Positions 46,708-58,346 of a stretch of DNA of 64,000 nt are shown in pieces. Origin of the DNA: Sandaracinobacter neustonicus (lineage in GTDB: Bacteria; Pseudomonadota; Alphaproteobacteria; Sphingomonadales; Sphingomonadaceae); NCBI RefSeq assembly GCF_006385875.1, contig NZ_VFSU01000019.1, positions 1 to 64,000 of the forward strand, given 5' to 3'. The position numbers and the translations under genes were made by a program. Every line of letters begins with the position of its first letter. The first letter of the stretch is position 1. The notes under the pieces were generated by a model. It saw only the letters and a program-made list of their open reading frames with translations. It was not told the DNA's origin and ran no database searches.

Positions 46708-48708
46708 CTACCAGATTTTCACCCGCTCCTCCGGCTTCAGCACCAGCTTGCCGTCGGGCGCGGGCTTGAACGCCTCATACCATTGATCGAAGTTGCGCAC
46801 GATATCCACGCGATACGGGTCCGGCGCGTGGGTATCCGTCAGCAGCCGCTGCCGCGCTGCCGCCTCGCGCATGTTGCGCCGCCAGATCTGCGCCCAGCCC
46901 AGGAAGAAGCGCTGCTCGCCCGTCATCCCGTCGATCACCGGCGCGGGCTTGCCGCCAAGGCTCGCCTTCCACGCGTCATAGGCGATGGCCAGCCCCGCCA
47001 GATCGCCGATATTCTCGCCCAGCGTCAGCGCGCCGTTCACCCGCTCGCCCGGTCGCGGCTCATAGGCGTTGTATTGCGTCACCAGCTTCTCGCCCAGCGC
47101 CTTGAAGCGGGCCATATCCTGCTCCGTCCACCAGTTCGCCAGCTTGCCGGTGGCGTCATATTTCGAACCCTGATCGTCGAAATGGTGGCTGATCTCATGC
47201 CCGATCACAGCGCCGATTGCGCCATAGTTCACCGCCGGATCGGCCTTCGGATCGAAGAAGGGCGGCTGCAGGATGGCGGCCGGGAACACGATCTCGTTCA
47301 TGCCGGGGTTGGCATAGGCGTTGATCGTCATCGGCGTCATGAACCATTCCCAGCGGCGAACCGGGGTGCCCAGCTTGCCGCGATCATAGGCCATGTCGAA
47401 CTGGTTCGACCGCCACGCATTGCCGAACAGATCGTCGGCGCGGATGTCCAGCCCGGCATAATCCTTCCAGCGATCCGGGTAGCCGATCTTGGTGGTGAAG
47501 CTCGCCAGCTTCTCGCGCGCCTTCGCCTTGGTTTCCGGCTGCATCCACGCCAGCCCGTCGATGCGATGCCCCATCGCCGTCAGCACATTCTTCACCAGCA
47601 GATCCATCGCCGCCTTGGTCTCGGGCGGGAAGTAACGCGCCACATACACCTGGCTCACATCGTCCGGCACGCTGCCCACGGTGAAGTCCACCGCCCGCTT
47701 CCAGCGCGCCTGCCGCGCGGGCGTGCCATTCAGTTCGGTGCCATAGAAAGCGAAATTCGCGTCCGCCACGCTGTCGGGCAGATAATTGGCAAAGGCCTCA
47801 AGGCTGCGCACGATCATCTGGTCACGCAAAACCCCGATGGGCGCGGCCTGAATGGCCTTCGCCGTCGCCGCAACCGCACTGGGCTGCGCCACCAGCAGCA
47901 CGTCCGCCGTCTTGCCCGCGTTCGTCAGCAGCGGGGCGAAATCGAACCCCGCCGCTTCCGCCTGCAATTGCGTCAGCGTGCGCTTGTTATAGGTCTTGTC
48001 GGCATCGCGGCTGTCCACCCGCGTCCAGTGCGCCTTGGCGATGCCGGTTTCGAACGCCAGAACCGCCTGCGCCCGCGTGGCGGCATCTTTCTCGCCCGCG
48101 AATTCCAGCATCCGCGTCAGATGCGCCAGATAGGCCGCGCGCGTCTTCTGCATCTTCTCCGTGTCCAGCAGGTAATAGTCGCGGTCCGGCAAGCCGATCC
48201 CGCCCTGAGACAGGTTGATGATGTAGGTTTCCGGGTCCTTGTCGTCCTGATTCACATAATTGGGGAACGGCGTGCGGATGCCCGCCCGCCCGGCTTCCGC
48301 CACCATCGCGGCATAGCCTGCCTTGTCCGTCTTGCGGACCTGCGCCAGCCAGGGCTGAATGGGGGCCAGCCCCTTCGCCTCAACCGCCGCCTGATCCAGA
48401 TAAGAGGCATAGGCCCGGCCCGAAATGCTGTCCGGCTTGCCCTTCAACTCGTCCAGAATGGCCTTGGTCCGCTCTTTGGAGAGATCGTCCAGCAGGGTGA
48501 ACATACCATAGTTGGACCGATCCGCCGGGATCGGCGTGTCCTTCGCCCATGTGCCGTTGGCAAAGCCATAGAAATCGTCCCCCGGCTTTACAGCCTTGTC
48601 CATGCCCGGTGTGTCAAAGCCATAGCTGCCGAAGGTCGGCTTCGTCTGCGCATGGGCCACGGCAGTCAGCGAAACAGCGGCCAGCGCCGCGACGATCATG
48701 GATTTCAT
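46708..48708 (-). CDS. exported M13-family (neprilysin-like) metallopeptidase
   Basis: Zinc endopeptidase of 666 residues. A signal peptide (MKSMIVAALAAVSLTAVAHA) and the DDFYGFANGTWAKDTPIPADR start of M13 enzymes are present. Zinc sites are HEISHHFDD (HExxH) and ENIGDLAGL (ExxxD), and the substrate-binding NAYANP equivalent is NAYANPGMNEIVFPA. It acts on peptides in the envelope. It ends 12 bp before the VOC gene on the same strand. Confidence 0.95.
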   Translation of the reverse strand: MKSMIVAALAAVSLTAVAHAQTKPTFGSYGFDTPGMDKAVKPGDDFYGFANGTWAKDTPIPADRSNYGMFTLLDDLSKERTKAILDELKGKPDSISGRAYASYLDQAAVEAKGLAPIQPWLAQVRKTDKAGYAAMVAEAGRAGIRTPFPNYVNQDDKDPETYIINLSQGGIGLPDRDYYLLDTEKMQKTRAAYLAHLTRMLEFAGEKDAATRAQAVLAFETGIAKAHWTRVDSRDADKTYNKRTLTQLQAEAAGFDFAPLLTNAGKTADVLLVAQPSAVAATAKAIQAAPIGVLRDQMIVRSLEAFANYLPDSVADANFAFYGTELNGTPARQARWKRAVDFTVGSVPDDVSQVYVARYFPPETKAAMDLLVKNVLTAMGHRIDGLAWMQPETKAKAREKLASFTTKIGYPDRWKDYAGLDIRADDLFGNAWRSNQFDMAYDRGKLGTPVRRWEWFMTPMTINAYANPGMNEIVFPAAILQPPFFDPKADPAVNYGAIGAVIGHEISHHFDDQGSKYDATGKLANWWTEQDMARFKALGEKLVTQYNAYEPRPGERVNGALTLGENIGDLAGLAIAYDAWKASLGGKPAPVIDGMTGEQRFFLGWAQIWRRNMREAAARQRLLTDTHAPDPYRVDIVRNFDQWYEAFKPAPDGKLVLKPEERVKIW

Positions 48709-48863
48709 TTGCGTCCCGTATGTTTGAACCTATGTTTCGGGGTGGAACGCATGCGGGTATTTGTCCATCCGCTTCGTCGAGCGGAGATGCCGGTTTGTCG
48801 AAATGTGCGGCCGAAGCACAGGCAGGAAAAGGACAGGAACAGGCCCACCCTATCCTGCAGCCG

Positions 48864-49397
48864 TCAGGCGATGGCGGGCCGCCGGCGCCGCAACACCCCG
48901 CCAACCAGCCCGAAGCCCGCGATCATCATCGCCCAGCTCGCCGGTTCGGGAATTGCCGGAGTGCCCGCATCCGGGTCAGAGATGGTGAGCGTGTACTTGC
49001 CGGTTTGAGATAAATAAAAATCCTTGAGCTCGAACACGCCGGGCGCAAAGACGGGCGCCACCTGAGGATCCCCCGTGAAGAGTTGCGCCCCCACCGTCTC
49101 GAGCAGAACAATACCGCTCGGAACTTCGCCAAGGCGACTGGTAATGGTGAGGCCCCCGCCTTCAAACTCCGTCCAGAACCGCAAGATCACAACGTTGAAG
49201 GCAGAGCCCGGAAAGGACCCGAGCACAGGCTGAATCTCAAAATATCCTCCCGTGGCAAATGGATCGTATGGATTGGAATCCATCTCCCAACTCGCCGTAT
49301 AGTCACCGGTCAGTTCGAACAGATAGGTAGCAGCCGCAGAAGGCGCTGCCAGCGCCAGCGAAAATCCTGCTACCGCAAACGAGACAAGTTTCAACAT
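48864..49397 (-). CDS. PEPxxWA-CTERM sorting-domain protein
   Basis: The 177-residue exported protein has a signal peptide (MLKLVSFAVAGFSLALAAPSAAA) and the C-terminal sorting tripartite signal PEPASWAMMIAGFGLVGG plus an Arg cluster. It should be processed by an exosortase/archaeosortase-like system (not in the window) and go to the cell surface or exopolysaccharide. The middle is beta-rich without a known domain. The ATG at 49397 follows gggggaaattgcg. It looks less GC-rich than its neighbours. Confidence 0.88.
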   Translation of the reverse strand: MLKLVSFAVAGFSLALAAPSAAATYLFELTGDYTASWEMDSNPYDPFATGGYFEIQPVLGSFPGSAFNVVILRFWTEFEGGGLTITSRLGEVPSGIVLLETVGAQLFTGDPQVAPVFAPGVFELKDFYLSQTGKYTLTISDPDAGTPAIPEPASWAMMIAGFGLVGGVLRRRRPAIA

Positions 49398-49550
49398 CGC
49401 AATTTCCCCCTGCAAAAGCCGGAAACGCCCCCGTTTCGGCAGTTCAATTGTCATCTTTTTGCAGATTTTGTCAGAATAGTGTCAAGAGGCCACGCCAAGA
49501 AGTCGATGCCGTTAACCAAATAAGCGACGAAACAGAAACATCGCGCAAAG

Positions 49551-49581
49551 AAAAAGGGGCGGAACCTTGCAGTCCCGCCCC
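49551..49581 (-). terminator. intrinsic terminator of groESL
   Basis: On the minus strand a 9-bp stem, ggggcggga / ttccgcccc (one G-T pair), with an 8-base loop is followed by tttttcttt. It begins 24 bp after the groEL stop. Confidence 0.85.
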
Positions 49582-49604
49582 TCTTCACGTCAGGTTGACT
49601 GAAC

Positions 49605-51293
<1,689 letters not shown>

Positions 51294-51313
51294 TCAAACC
51301 GAATGAAAGCGCC

Positions 51314-51604
51314 TCAGCCGATGATGCCGAGGATGTCGCTTTCCTTCATGATGATCAGGTCCTTGCCGTCCAGCTTCACTTCCGTGCCGGACCATTTGCC
51401 GAACAGGATCTTGTCGCCGGCCTTCACGTCCAGCGGGATGCGGTCGCCATCGTCGTCCTTGGTGCCAAGGCCCACGGCGATCACTTCGCCTTCCTGCGGC
51501 TTTTCCTTGGCCGTATCCGGGATGATGATGCCGCCGGCCGTCTTTTCTTCGGCCTCGATGCGGCGAACCAGCACGCGATCGTGCAGCGGGGTGAATTCCA
51601 CCAT
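51314..51604 (-). CDS. groES: co-chaperonin GroES
   Basis: The 96-residue heptameric lid of Gro[27 protein letters not shown] start, the mobile loop [16 protein letters not shown] and the end SDILGIIG are canonical. First gene of groESL; CIRCE lies 90 bp upstream of its ATG. Confidence 0.97.
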   Translation of the reverse strand: MVEFTPLHDRVLVRRIEAEEKTAGGIIIPDTAKEKPQEGEVIAVGLGTKDDDGDRIPLDVKAGDKILFGKWSGTEVKLDGKDLIIMKESDILGIIG

Positions 51605-51693
51605 GTCGGTCCCTCTTTGCTTGTCACTTCAGAACGAAGTCGCTTCGGTTTAAACTCGAAAGAACGGCCCCCTCGGGCACCCCCCTTCCGCGT

Positions 51694-51720
51694 TTAGCAC
51701 TCGCAATCGCAGAGTGCTAA
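51694..51720 (-). promoter_or_regulatory. CIRCE operator of groESL
   Basis: Perfect inverted repeat TTAGCACTC-N9-GAGTGCTAA, the binding site of the HrcA heat-shock repressor. Its place upstream of groES indicates HrcA control. hrcA itself is not in the window. Confidence 0.97.
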
Positions 51721-51874
51721 CACAGGGCCAGATATGGTCGCCCCCGCACCGGGTCAAGGGTGCGACAAGCGTGAAATTTCCATGTCGGCAGCCGATTCCG
51801 CCCGCAATTCCCCCTTGCCATTTCCGCCAGCCCCGCCATGCTCCCTACGTTTGCGTAGAGGGAGGTTCGTTTTG

Positions 51875-53791
51875 GTGCGTTTCCCGATCCTTGTGGCATT
51901 GTGTGGCTCCGCACTCGCAACTCTTCCGAATCAGCCAGTTGCGGCACAGGCAGCCATTGCCCCTGCCGACAAGCTGCAACTGTTCGGAAACCGCGCCGCG
52001 GTACTCTTCGCCAGCCTTTCACCGGATGGAAAGGAAGTAGCCTTCGTCATGGCCGAGGGCGACAGGGAAACGGCGATTCTGGTGCAGGCCACCGAACCGA
52101 ATGCGCCGACCCGCCGCATCGCCGTATTTGACGGACAGCCGGAACGAGCCCGCAAATGTGGGTGGGTTTCGACGAAGAGGCTGCTCTGTCAGATTGTAGG
52201 CCGTGTGGGAGGAGGCCAGATTGCAGCCAGCTTCACCCGAAGCTTTGCAGTCGACAGCGATGGCTCCAACGCAAAGCTTATCGGAAATTCGGGATCATCC
52301 ACGTTGCAGGGCGGCGACGTTCTCGATTGGCTCCCCGCAGAACAGGACAAGGTGCTCTTCGAAACGAACGGCGTCGACCGCGTGGACACACGTTCTGGCA
52401 AACGTATGCCGGCCATTAGCCCGCAACCCCGCACGTTCGGATACATGACTGACGGTGAAGGAGAAATTCGCTTACGCTATGTCTGGCAGGGACAGGGCGA
52501 CGACCAAATTCTGCCAGTCGCAGATGTTTATTACACACTATCACAGGATAAAAGCTGGAAACGGCTGCAACAATATAACTGGTTCACAAGAGAGGGCTTC
52601 ATCCCCGTAACCGTGAGCAAGTCTGAGAACGCGGTTTATGGCACCGAGCTGCTGAATGGGCGTAAAGCCGTCTCGCGCTACATGCTCGATGGCTCGCTCG
52701 CACAGGAATTCGTCTATGCACCGAAGGACTTCAGCATTGACTCGATCATCACCATAGGTCCGCATCGACGTGCCGTCGGCGCCTCCTATACCAGCGATGG
52801 CAGCCACAGATACTATTTCGATCCGGAAATCGCGAAGTTGGACGCCATGCTCCAAAAGGCGCTGCCCGGCTTCCAGGAAATCTGGATCGCGGATGCTACG
52901 CGTGACGAACAAGTCTTGCTCGTGCTGGCAACATCCGACAATCGCCCCGGCATATGGTATGTGCTTGATCGGAAGTCGCGCCGACTGCAACCGCTTGCAG
53001 AACAGCGTCCCAATCTTGCTGGCGTCCCCTTGCCGGCCGCCCGGCGCGTCGACATCCCGCTCTCCACTGGCAAATCTGATTGGGGCATGCTCACAGTGCC
53101 CGCTGGATCCCTGAAAAAGCCTGTCCCGCTACTGCTGTGGATCGATACCACCGAGCGGAACTCCCCTTGGGGATTCGACCCGGAAGTCCAGTATTTCGTG
53201 TCAAAAGGCTTTGCAGTCCTGAAGATCGCCTTTCAGCAACCCGACGGATATGGCGAACTCTGGTTCAACCAAAAGGGCTTCGCCGCTTGGCGGGAGGCCG
53301 TCGAGATCGCAACCTCGGCCGCTAACATGCTGGTCGCCCAAGGGGTCGCAGATCCGGCCAATATCGCCATCCTTGGCCGTGGTCATGGCGGCTATGTGGC
53401 TTTGCAAACGGCTGCATTACACCCTGAACTGATTGGAAAGGTGATAGCAATCGACCCTATCACCGATCTGAAAAGACTGCGTAGCAGCGTGGCAGGCAGC
53501 CCCTTCCGCAGCATCCAGCGAACGGCGATAGGCGCGACAACGTTGGAAAGCGACGCGTCGCCCGTCAACAATGCTGATCGCCTGAAAGCACCGCTCCTGC
53601 TCGTTCAGAGCGGGCTCGACGAAGAAAACATCAGCGAGCAGATTCGACTGATGGAAGCCAGTCTGAAGAAGGCTGGCAAGCCCTATCAGGTCCTCCGCTG
53701 GGTAAAACTCGACGACTATCTGAACGACAATCAGGCTCGACGTGAGTTGCTCAGGACCGGAGCCGACTTTCTGCAGACCCCGGCCCAATAG
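51875..53791 (+). CDS. degenerate S9 peptidase homologue lacking catalytic Ser and His
   Basis: The 638-residue exported protein has a signal-like N terminus (RFPILVALCGSALATLPN), a beta-propeller region (FASLSPDGKEVAFVM), then an S9 hydrolase domain. The nucleophile elbow reads ILGRGHGGYVALQ: family members have GxSxGG, but here residue 503 is Gly. The acidic loop SGLDEENIS remains, while the expected late His motif is replaced by WVKLDDYLND. The frame is open throughout, so this looks like a pseudoenzyme, not a decayed gene. GTG 51875 or TTG 51872 follows agggaggttcg. Composition is less GC-rich than neighbours. Confidence 0.85.
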   Translation: MRFPILVALCGSALATLPNQPVAAQAAIAPADKLQLFGNRAAVLFASLSPDGKEVAFVMAEGDRETAILVQATEPNAPTRRIAVFDGQPERARKCGWVSTKRLLCQIVGRVGGGQIAASFTRSFAVDSDGSNAKLIGNSGSSTLQGGDVLDWLPAEQDKVLFETNGVDRVDTRSGKRMPAISPQPRTFGYMTDGEGEIRLRYVWQGQGDDQILPVADVYYTLSQDKSWKRLQQYNWFTREGFIPVTVSKSENAVYGTELLNGRKAVSRYMLDGSLAQEFVYAPKDFSIDSIITIGPHRRAVGASYTSDGSHRYYFDPEIAKLDAMLQKALPGFQEIWIADATRDEQVLLVLATSDNRPGIWYVLDRKSRRLQPLAEQRPNLAGVPLPAARRVDIPLSTGKSDWGMLTVPAGSLKKPVPLLLWIDTTERNSPWGFDPEVQYFVSKGFAVLKIAFQQPDGYGELWFNQKGFAAWREAVEIATSAANMLVAQGVADPANIAILGRGHGGYVALQTAALHPELIGKVIAIDPITDLKRLRSSVAGSPFRSIQRTAIGATTLESDASPVNNADRLKAPLLLVQSGLDEENISEQIRLMEASLKKAGKPYQVLRWVKLDDYLNDNQARRELLRTGADFLQTPAQ

Positions 53792-53798
53792 CCACAGA

Positions 53799-54695
53799 TT
53801 AGTTGCCGCCGGACAGCGCCGCCTGCGCCTGTGCCGCACCGGTATCGGGCACGATCTCTCCGTCGCGGTCGCGGATGTCTGCGATCTTCGCCGCCACCGT
53901 TTCCGGCGTCATGGCATCGGCGGCCACATGCACGCCCTTCGTCAGCGTCACATGCGCCGCTTCGAAGCCGCCGCCGCCCGCGTTCAGGATCACGTTGGTC
54001 GGCGCATCCTCGCTGACGAGATACAGCGACGCGGGCGAAACCGTTTCCGGCCCCATCTTCGCCAGCAGTTCCGGCGGCATCAGATCTTCTGTCATTCGCG
54101 TCGCCGCCAGCGGGGCGACCGTGTTCACCTTCACATTATATTTCGCGCCTTCCAGCGCCAGCGTCTTCATCAGCCCCACCAGCCCCAGCTTGGCCGCGCC
54201 ATAATTGGCCTGGCCGAAATTGCCGTACAGCCCGGTGGAAGATGTCGTCATCAGGATGCGGCCATAGGCCTGCTCGCGCATCAGGTCCCACACCGCCTTG
54301 GTGCAGATCACCCCGCCCATCAGATGCACGTCCAGCACCAGCCGGAAATCGTCCAGCGTCATCTTGGTGAAGGTCTTGTCGCGCAGGATACCGGCGTTGT
54401 TGATCAGGATGTCGATCCGGCCCCACTTCGCCTTCACCTCGTCCACCATGGCGAAGATGGCGTCAGCGTCGGTCACGCTCGCGCCGCTCGCCATCGCTTC
54501 GCCACCGGCAGCGACGATCTCGTCCACCACGGCCTGCGCTGCGGTCACGCTGCTGCCCGATCCGTCGCGCGCGCCGCCCAGATCGTTCACCACTACCTTC
54601 GCCCCGCGCGCGGCCAGATCCAGCGCATAGCGGCGGCCAAGGCCGTTGCCCGCGCCCGTCACGATGGCGACACGGTTATCGAAGCGAATGCTCAT
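53799..54695 (-). CDS. SDR-family 3-hydroxyacyl-CoA dehydrogenase-like oxidoreductase
   Basis: The 298-residue classical SDR resembles the N-terminal domain of peroxisomal multifunctional enzyme 2. It has cofactor loop VTGAGNGLGRRYAL, VNDLGGARDGSG, the NNAGILRD motif and the catalytic Ser with YGAAK (Tyr, Lys). The C-terminal 60 residues extend past the usual SDR core. It probably oxidises or reduces a hydroxyacyl-CoA or related alcohol. The ATG at 54695 follows aagggagt. It lies 70 bp behind phoB. Confidence 0.87.
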   Translation of the reverse strand: MSIRFDNRVAIVTGAGNGLGRRYALDLAARGAKVVVNDLGGARDGSGSSVTAAQAVVDEIVAAGGEAMASGASVTDADAIFAMVDEVKAKWGRIDILINNAGILRDKTFTKMTLDDFRLVLDVHLMGGVICTKAVWDLMREQAYGRILMTTSSTGLYGNFGQANYGAAKLGLVGLMKTLALEGAKYNVKVNTVAPLAATRMTEDLMPPELLAKMGPETVSPASLYLVSEDAPTNVILNAGGGGFEAAHVTLTKGVHVAADAMTPETVAAKIADIRDRDGEIVPDTGAAQAQAALSGGN

Positions 54696-54765
54696 TTGTG
54701 GACTCCCTTGCTGCAAGTGCTCAGCGGCTCTCTAGAAGCCCGGCAACCCGCTTGGAAGCCCCGCC

Positions 54766-55473
54766 CTAGCTCGCCATTTTGAGGGATGCGTCGGAATCCA
54801 GCGCGTAACCGGCAGAGCGCACGGTGCGGACCAGATCTGGCAAGCCGTCACCGTTGATCGCCTTCCTCAGGCGGCGGATATGCACGTCCACCGTGCGCTG
54901 CTCCACATAGACGTCGCGGCCCCACACCGCATCCAGCAGCTGCTCGCGGCTGAACACCCGGCCCGGATGCTCAAGGAAATGGCGCAGCAGGCGGAATTCC
55001 GTCGGCCCCAGCTGCACGGATTGGCCATCGCGCGTCACCTTGTGCGCGCTGGTGTCCATCACGATACCCGAATACTCCAGATGCCCGCCAGACAGCGCCG
55101 GACGCAGCCGCCTCAGCAGCGCGCGCACCCGCGCCACCAGTTCGCGCGGGCTGAACGGCTTGGTCACATAATCGTCGGCCCCGGTTTCCAGCCCGCGCAC
55201 CCGGTCGCTTTCCTCGGCGCGCGCCGTCAGCATGATGATGGGCAGCGATGTGGTTTCCGGCGCGCGGCGCAACCGGCGGCACACTTCGATGCCAGACAGA
55301 TTGGCGATCATCCAATCCAGCACCACCACGTCCGGCCGCTCTTCCTCGGCCAGCACCAGCGCTTCCTCGCCATCGGGGGTCGACACGACATCGAACCCCT
55401 CCTTGTCGAGGTTGTAGCGGATCAGTTCCACCAGATTGACGTCGTCCTCGACCAGCAGGATCTTCGGGCGCAT
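54766..55473 (-). CDS. phoB: phosphate regulon response regulator PhoB
   Basis: OmpR-type transcription factor that binds PHO boxes when phosphorylated by PhoR. The 235 residues include the receiver domain (LLVEDDVNLVELIRYNL, phospho-acceptor Asp in VVVLDWMIANLSG, Lys in DDYVTKPFSPREL) and the winged helix (PTEFRLLRHFLEHPGRVFSREQ as a split motif, RTVDVHIRRLRKAI). The ATG at 55473 has ggag 9 bp upstream; the GTG three codons earlier is too close to it. Last gene of the pst-pho run. Confidence 0.95.
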   Translation of the reverse strand: MRPKILLVEDDVNLVELIRYNLDKEGFDVVSTPDGEEALVLAEEERPDVVVLDWMIANLSGIEVCRRLRRAPETTSLPIIMLTARAEESDRVRGLETGADDYVTKPFSPRELVARVRALLRRLRPALSGGHLEYSGIVMDTSAHKVTRDGQSVQLGPTEFRLLRHFLEHPGRVFSREQLLDAVWGRDVYVEQRTVDVHIRRLRKAINGDGLPDLVRTVRSAGYALDSDASLKMAS

Positions 55474-55525
55474 CTCAGACACTCCATTCGCCCGCCCGGC
55501 GCGGGCTTCTCAGTCGGTTGTCGGC

Positions 55526-56233
55526 TCAGTCGTTTTCGGGCGCGATGGTGGCCGTGTTGTCGGTTTTCGGCCGGTCGCCCAGCTGCTGACCCGTCACGGA
55601 AAAGAACACCATTTCGGCCAGATTGGTCGCATGGTCGCCGATCCGCTCAAGGTTCTTGGCGATGAACAGCAAATGCGTGGCCGGCGTGATATGATGGGGG
55701 TTTTCCATCATATAGGTCAGCAGGGATCGGAACAGCGAGTTGTAGAAATCGTCCACCTGCTGATCGCGATCGGCCACCGCACGCGCCAGTTCGGCGTCGC
55801 GGTCCACATAACAGTCCAGCGCGTCGCGGATCATGGTCGCGGCGGCGCGCGCCATTTCCGGGATGATCACCGCCGGGCCGATGGGCGCGGCCTGCGTCAG
55901 CACCGGCACCCGCTTGGCGATATTCTTGGCGTAATCGCCGATCCGCTCCAGCATGGCGGAAATCTTCAGCGCCGCCACAATCTCGCGCAGGTCGTCTGCC
56001 ATGGGAGCCCGCAGCGCGATCATGGAAATCGCCAGCTGCTCGGCTTCGGTTTCCAGCGCGTCGATCTGCCCGTCACGCGCGACCACCTCCATCGCCGCGT
56101 CGGCATCGCGGCGCAGCAGCGCGTCCACCGCATCAGTCGTCTGCGCTTCGGCAAGCCCGCCCATCTGCCCGATCAACGAGCGAAGCTGATGAATCTCCTC
56201 GTCGAAAGATTTCACCGTATGTGCGCGATCCAT
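55526..56233 (-). CDS. phoU: phosphate signalling protein PhoU
   Basis: Negative regulator linking PstSCAB activity to PhoR. The 235 residues form two three-helix PhoU repeats, the first with FDEEIHQLRSLIGQMGGLAE and DGQIDALETEAEQL, the second with DRDQQVDDFYNSLFRSLL and KNLERIGDHATNLAE. The ATG at 56233 (MDRAHTVK) follows tgaggagacgg, 11 bp after pstB; longer frames are pstB shadows. Confidence 0.95.
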   Translation of the reverse strand: MDRAHTVKSFDEEIHQLRSLIGQMGGLAEAQTTDAVDALLRRDADAAMEVVARDGQIDALETEAEQLAISMIALRAPMADDLREIVAALKISAMLERIGDYAKNIAKRVPVLTQAAPIGPAVIIPEMARAAATMIRDALDCYVDRDAELARAVADRDQQVDDFYNSLFRSLLTYMMENPHHITPATHLLFIAKNLERIGDHATNLAEMVFFSVTGQQLGDRPKTDNTATIAPEND

Positions 56234-56244
56234 AATCCGTCTCC

Positions 56245-57051
56245 TCAGCCGTAGCGGCCGGTAATATAGTCCTTGGTGCGGGTTTCCTTCGGGTTGGTGA
56301 AGATTTCCCGCGTGTCGCCATATTCCACCACGGTGCCCAGGTGGAAAAAGGCGGTCTTCTGGCTGACCCGTGCGGCCTGCTGCATGTTGTGCGTCACGAT
56401 CACGATGGCATAGCGCCCGCGCAAATCGTCGATCAGCTCCTCGATCTTCGCCGTGGCGATCGGGTCCAGCGCAGAGGCCGGCTCGTCCATCAGGATTACT
56501 TCCGGGTTCACCGCAATGGCGCGGGCGATGCACAGCCGCTGCTGCTGCCCGCCCGAAAGCGCGGTGCCGGAATCGGCAAGCCGGTCTTTCACCTCGTCCC
56601 ACAAACCGGCGCGGCGCAGCGATTGTTCCACGATGCCGTCCATGTCGGCCTTGGTGCGCGCCAGCCCGTGAATGCGCGGCCCATAGGCCACATTTTCATA
56701 GATGCTCTTGGGGAAGGGGTTCGGCTTCTGGAACACCATCCCCACCCGCGCGCGCAGCTGCACCACGTCCATCGCCGGGGAATAGATATCCTCGCCGTCC
56801 AGCTGGATATCGCCCACCACGCGCGCACCCGCCACCGTGTCGTTCATGCGGTTCAGGCAGCGCAGAAAGGTGGATTTGCCGCAGCCGGACGGGCCGATGA
56901 AAGCCGTCACATCCTCGCGCGTGACGTCGATGGAGACGCCCGTGATCGCCTCGAACTCGCCATAGAAGACGCGCACGTTGCGCGCCGTCATTTTCAGCGA
57001 ACTATGGGCGGCGGGCGGGGCCGCCGTTGCTGTCGGGCTCAAATCGTTCAC
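56245..57051 (-). CDS. pstB: phosphate ABC transporter ATP-binding protein PstB
   Basis: The 268-residue ATPase of the high-affinity phosphate importer has Walker [11 protein letters not shown] loop [19 protein letters not shown], signature LSGGQQQR and Walker [13 protein letters not shown]. It starts with GTG, overlapping the pstA stop (GTGA). Confidence 0.97.
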   Translation of the reverse strand: MNDLSPTATAAPPAAHSSLKMTARNVRVFYGEFEAITGVSIDVTREDVTAFIGPSGCGKSTFLRCLNRMNDTVAGARVVGDIQLDGEDIYSPAMDVVQLRARVGMVFQKPNPFPKSIYENVAYGPRIHGLARTKADMDGIVEQSLRRAGLWDEVKDRLADSGTALSGGQQQRLCIARAIAVNPEVILMDEPASALDPIATAKIEELIDDLRGRYAIVIVTHNMQQAARVSQKTAFFHLGTVVEYGDTREIFTNPKETRTKDYITGRYG

Positions 57052-58346
57052 CAGCGCACCTCGAAACGGTTTCTCAGATAGATCGCGAGGCTGTTGATCA
57101 TCAGCAGGAACAGCAGCAGCACGATTATCGCACCGCTGGTCTTCTCTACAAAGCCCCGGCTTACATTGTCAGACCAGATGAAAATCTGCACCGGCAGCGC
57201 GGTCGCGGGCTGGGTAAAGCCCTGCGGCACCGATGTCAGGAAGGCGCGCATGCCGATCATCAGCAGCGGCGCGGTTTCCCCCAGCGCCCGCGCCATGCCC
57301 AGGATCGTGCCCGTCAGCATCCCCGGCAGCGCCAGCGGCAGCACATGGTGCGTCACCACCTGCACCGGCGATGCGCCAATGCCCAACGCCGCATCGCGGA
57401 TGGAGGGCGGCACCGCCTTGATCGCGGCGCGGCTGGCGATCACGATCACCGGCAGCGTCATCAGCGCCAGCGTCAACCCGCCCACCACCGGCGCGGATCG
57501 CGGCATGTTCATCGTGTTCAGGAACACCGCGAGGCCCAGCAGACCGAAGATGATCGAAGGCACCGCCGCCAGATTGTTGATCGAAACCTCGATCAGGTCG
57601 GTCCAGCGGTTCTTCGGGGCGAATTCCTCCAGATAGATGGCGGCCAGCACCCCCACCGGGAAGCTGATCAGCAAGGTGATGATTGCCGTCAGGAAACTGC
57701 CCTTCAGCGCCCCCCAGATGCCCGCCAGTTCCGGGTCCACCGAATCCGCCGACGTCAGGAAGGTGGTGTTCAGCACGGTGCGGATATCGCCCTTCGCCTC
57801 CAGCCGCTTCCACGCCGCCACTTCGGCGTCGTTCACCGGCCGGTCGCCTTCGTCGGCGTCCAGATCGATGCGGCCCTTCGCCAACTGGTCGATGTTGGAG
57901 GTCGCGATCACCCACATCGGCACCGTCTTGCCGATCAGCGCCGGGTCCGCCTCCACCGCCTCGCGCAGCGCCAGCCAGCCGCCGTCGGAGACGATCTCCA
58001 CCTCGTCGCCATGCGCTTTTGCCACACTGTCGGCCAGCACGCCGGGGAAGTTCGCCCGCCTGAGCAGCGTCGGGTCGGCCTTCGCCTGCTCCGCCGTCAC
58101 GCCCAGCCGCACGGGGTCGAACACCACCGGCACGGAAATCTCGGTCTGTTTGAAGCTGGTCCAGCCGTCGGAAATCACGCTGGTCATCAGGAACAGCAGG
58201 AAGCCCGCCGCCAGCGCCAGCGCGGCGATGCCGGTGTATTTGAACAGACGCTCCTGCCGATAGCGGCGGCGGATGCGCGCCTGCATCTGCGGGGAAGACC
58301 ACACAGTCGGCGTCACGGCATCCAGGGTGGAAAGACGATCAGTCAT
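57048..58346 (-). CDS. pstA: phosphate ABC transporter permease PstA
   Basis: The 432-residue membrane subunit has a first membrane segment near residues 35-57. It is followed by a large soluble region (about 58-190, with [16 protein letters not shown]) and then the permease core with the coupling helix ([23 protein letters not shown] as a split motif). That makes it about 130 residues longer than E. coli PstA. It overlaps pstC by 8 bp and pstB by 4 bp. Confidence 0.95.
   Translation of the reverse strand: MTDRLSTLDAVTPTVWSSPQMQARIRRRYRQERLFKYTGIAALALAAGFLLFLMTSVISDGWTSFKQTEISVPVVFDPVRLGVTAEQAKADPTLLRRANFPGVLADSVAKAHGDEVEIVSDGGWLALREAVEADPALIGKTVPMWVIATSNIDQLAKGRIDLDADEGDRPVNDAEVAAWKRLEAKGDIRTVLNTTFLTSADSVDPELAGIWGALKGSFLTAIITLLISFPVGVLAAIYLEEFAPKNRWTDLIEVSINNLAAVPSIIFGLLGLAVFLNTMNMPRSAPVVGGLTLALMTLPVIVIASRAAIKAVPPSIRDAALGIGASPVQVVTHHVLPLALPGMLTGTILGMARALGETAPLLMIGMRAFLTSVPQGFTQPATALPVQIFIWSDNVSRGFVEKTSGAIIVLLLFLLMINSLAIYLRNRFEVRW

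Noticed and set aside
45496..49008. A 1170-codon open frame on the plus strand
   Set aside because: It is antisense to the S9 peptidase, VOC and M13 genes, has no domain or signal, and reflects the absence of A/T-rich stops in GC-rich codon positions.
49480..49485. TTGACA on the minus strand upstream of the PEP-CTERM gene
   Set aside because: No recognisable -10 lies at 16-18 bp (gcaaaa); the hexamer alone is insufficient.
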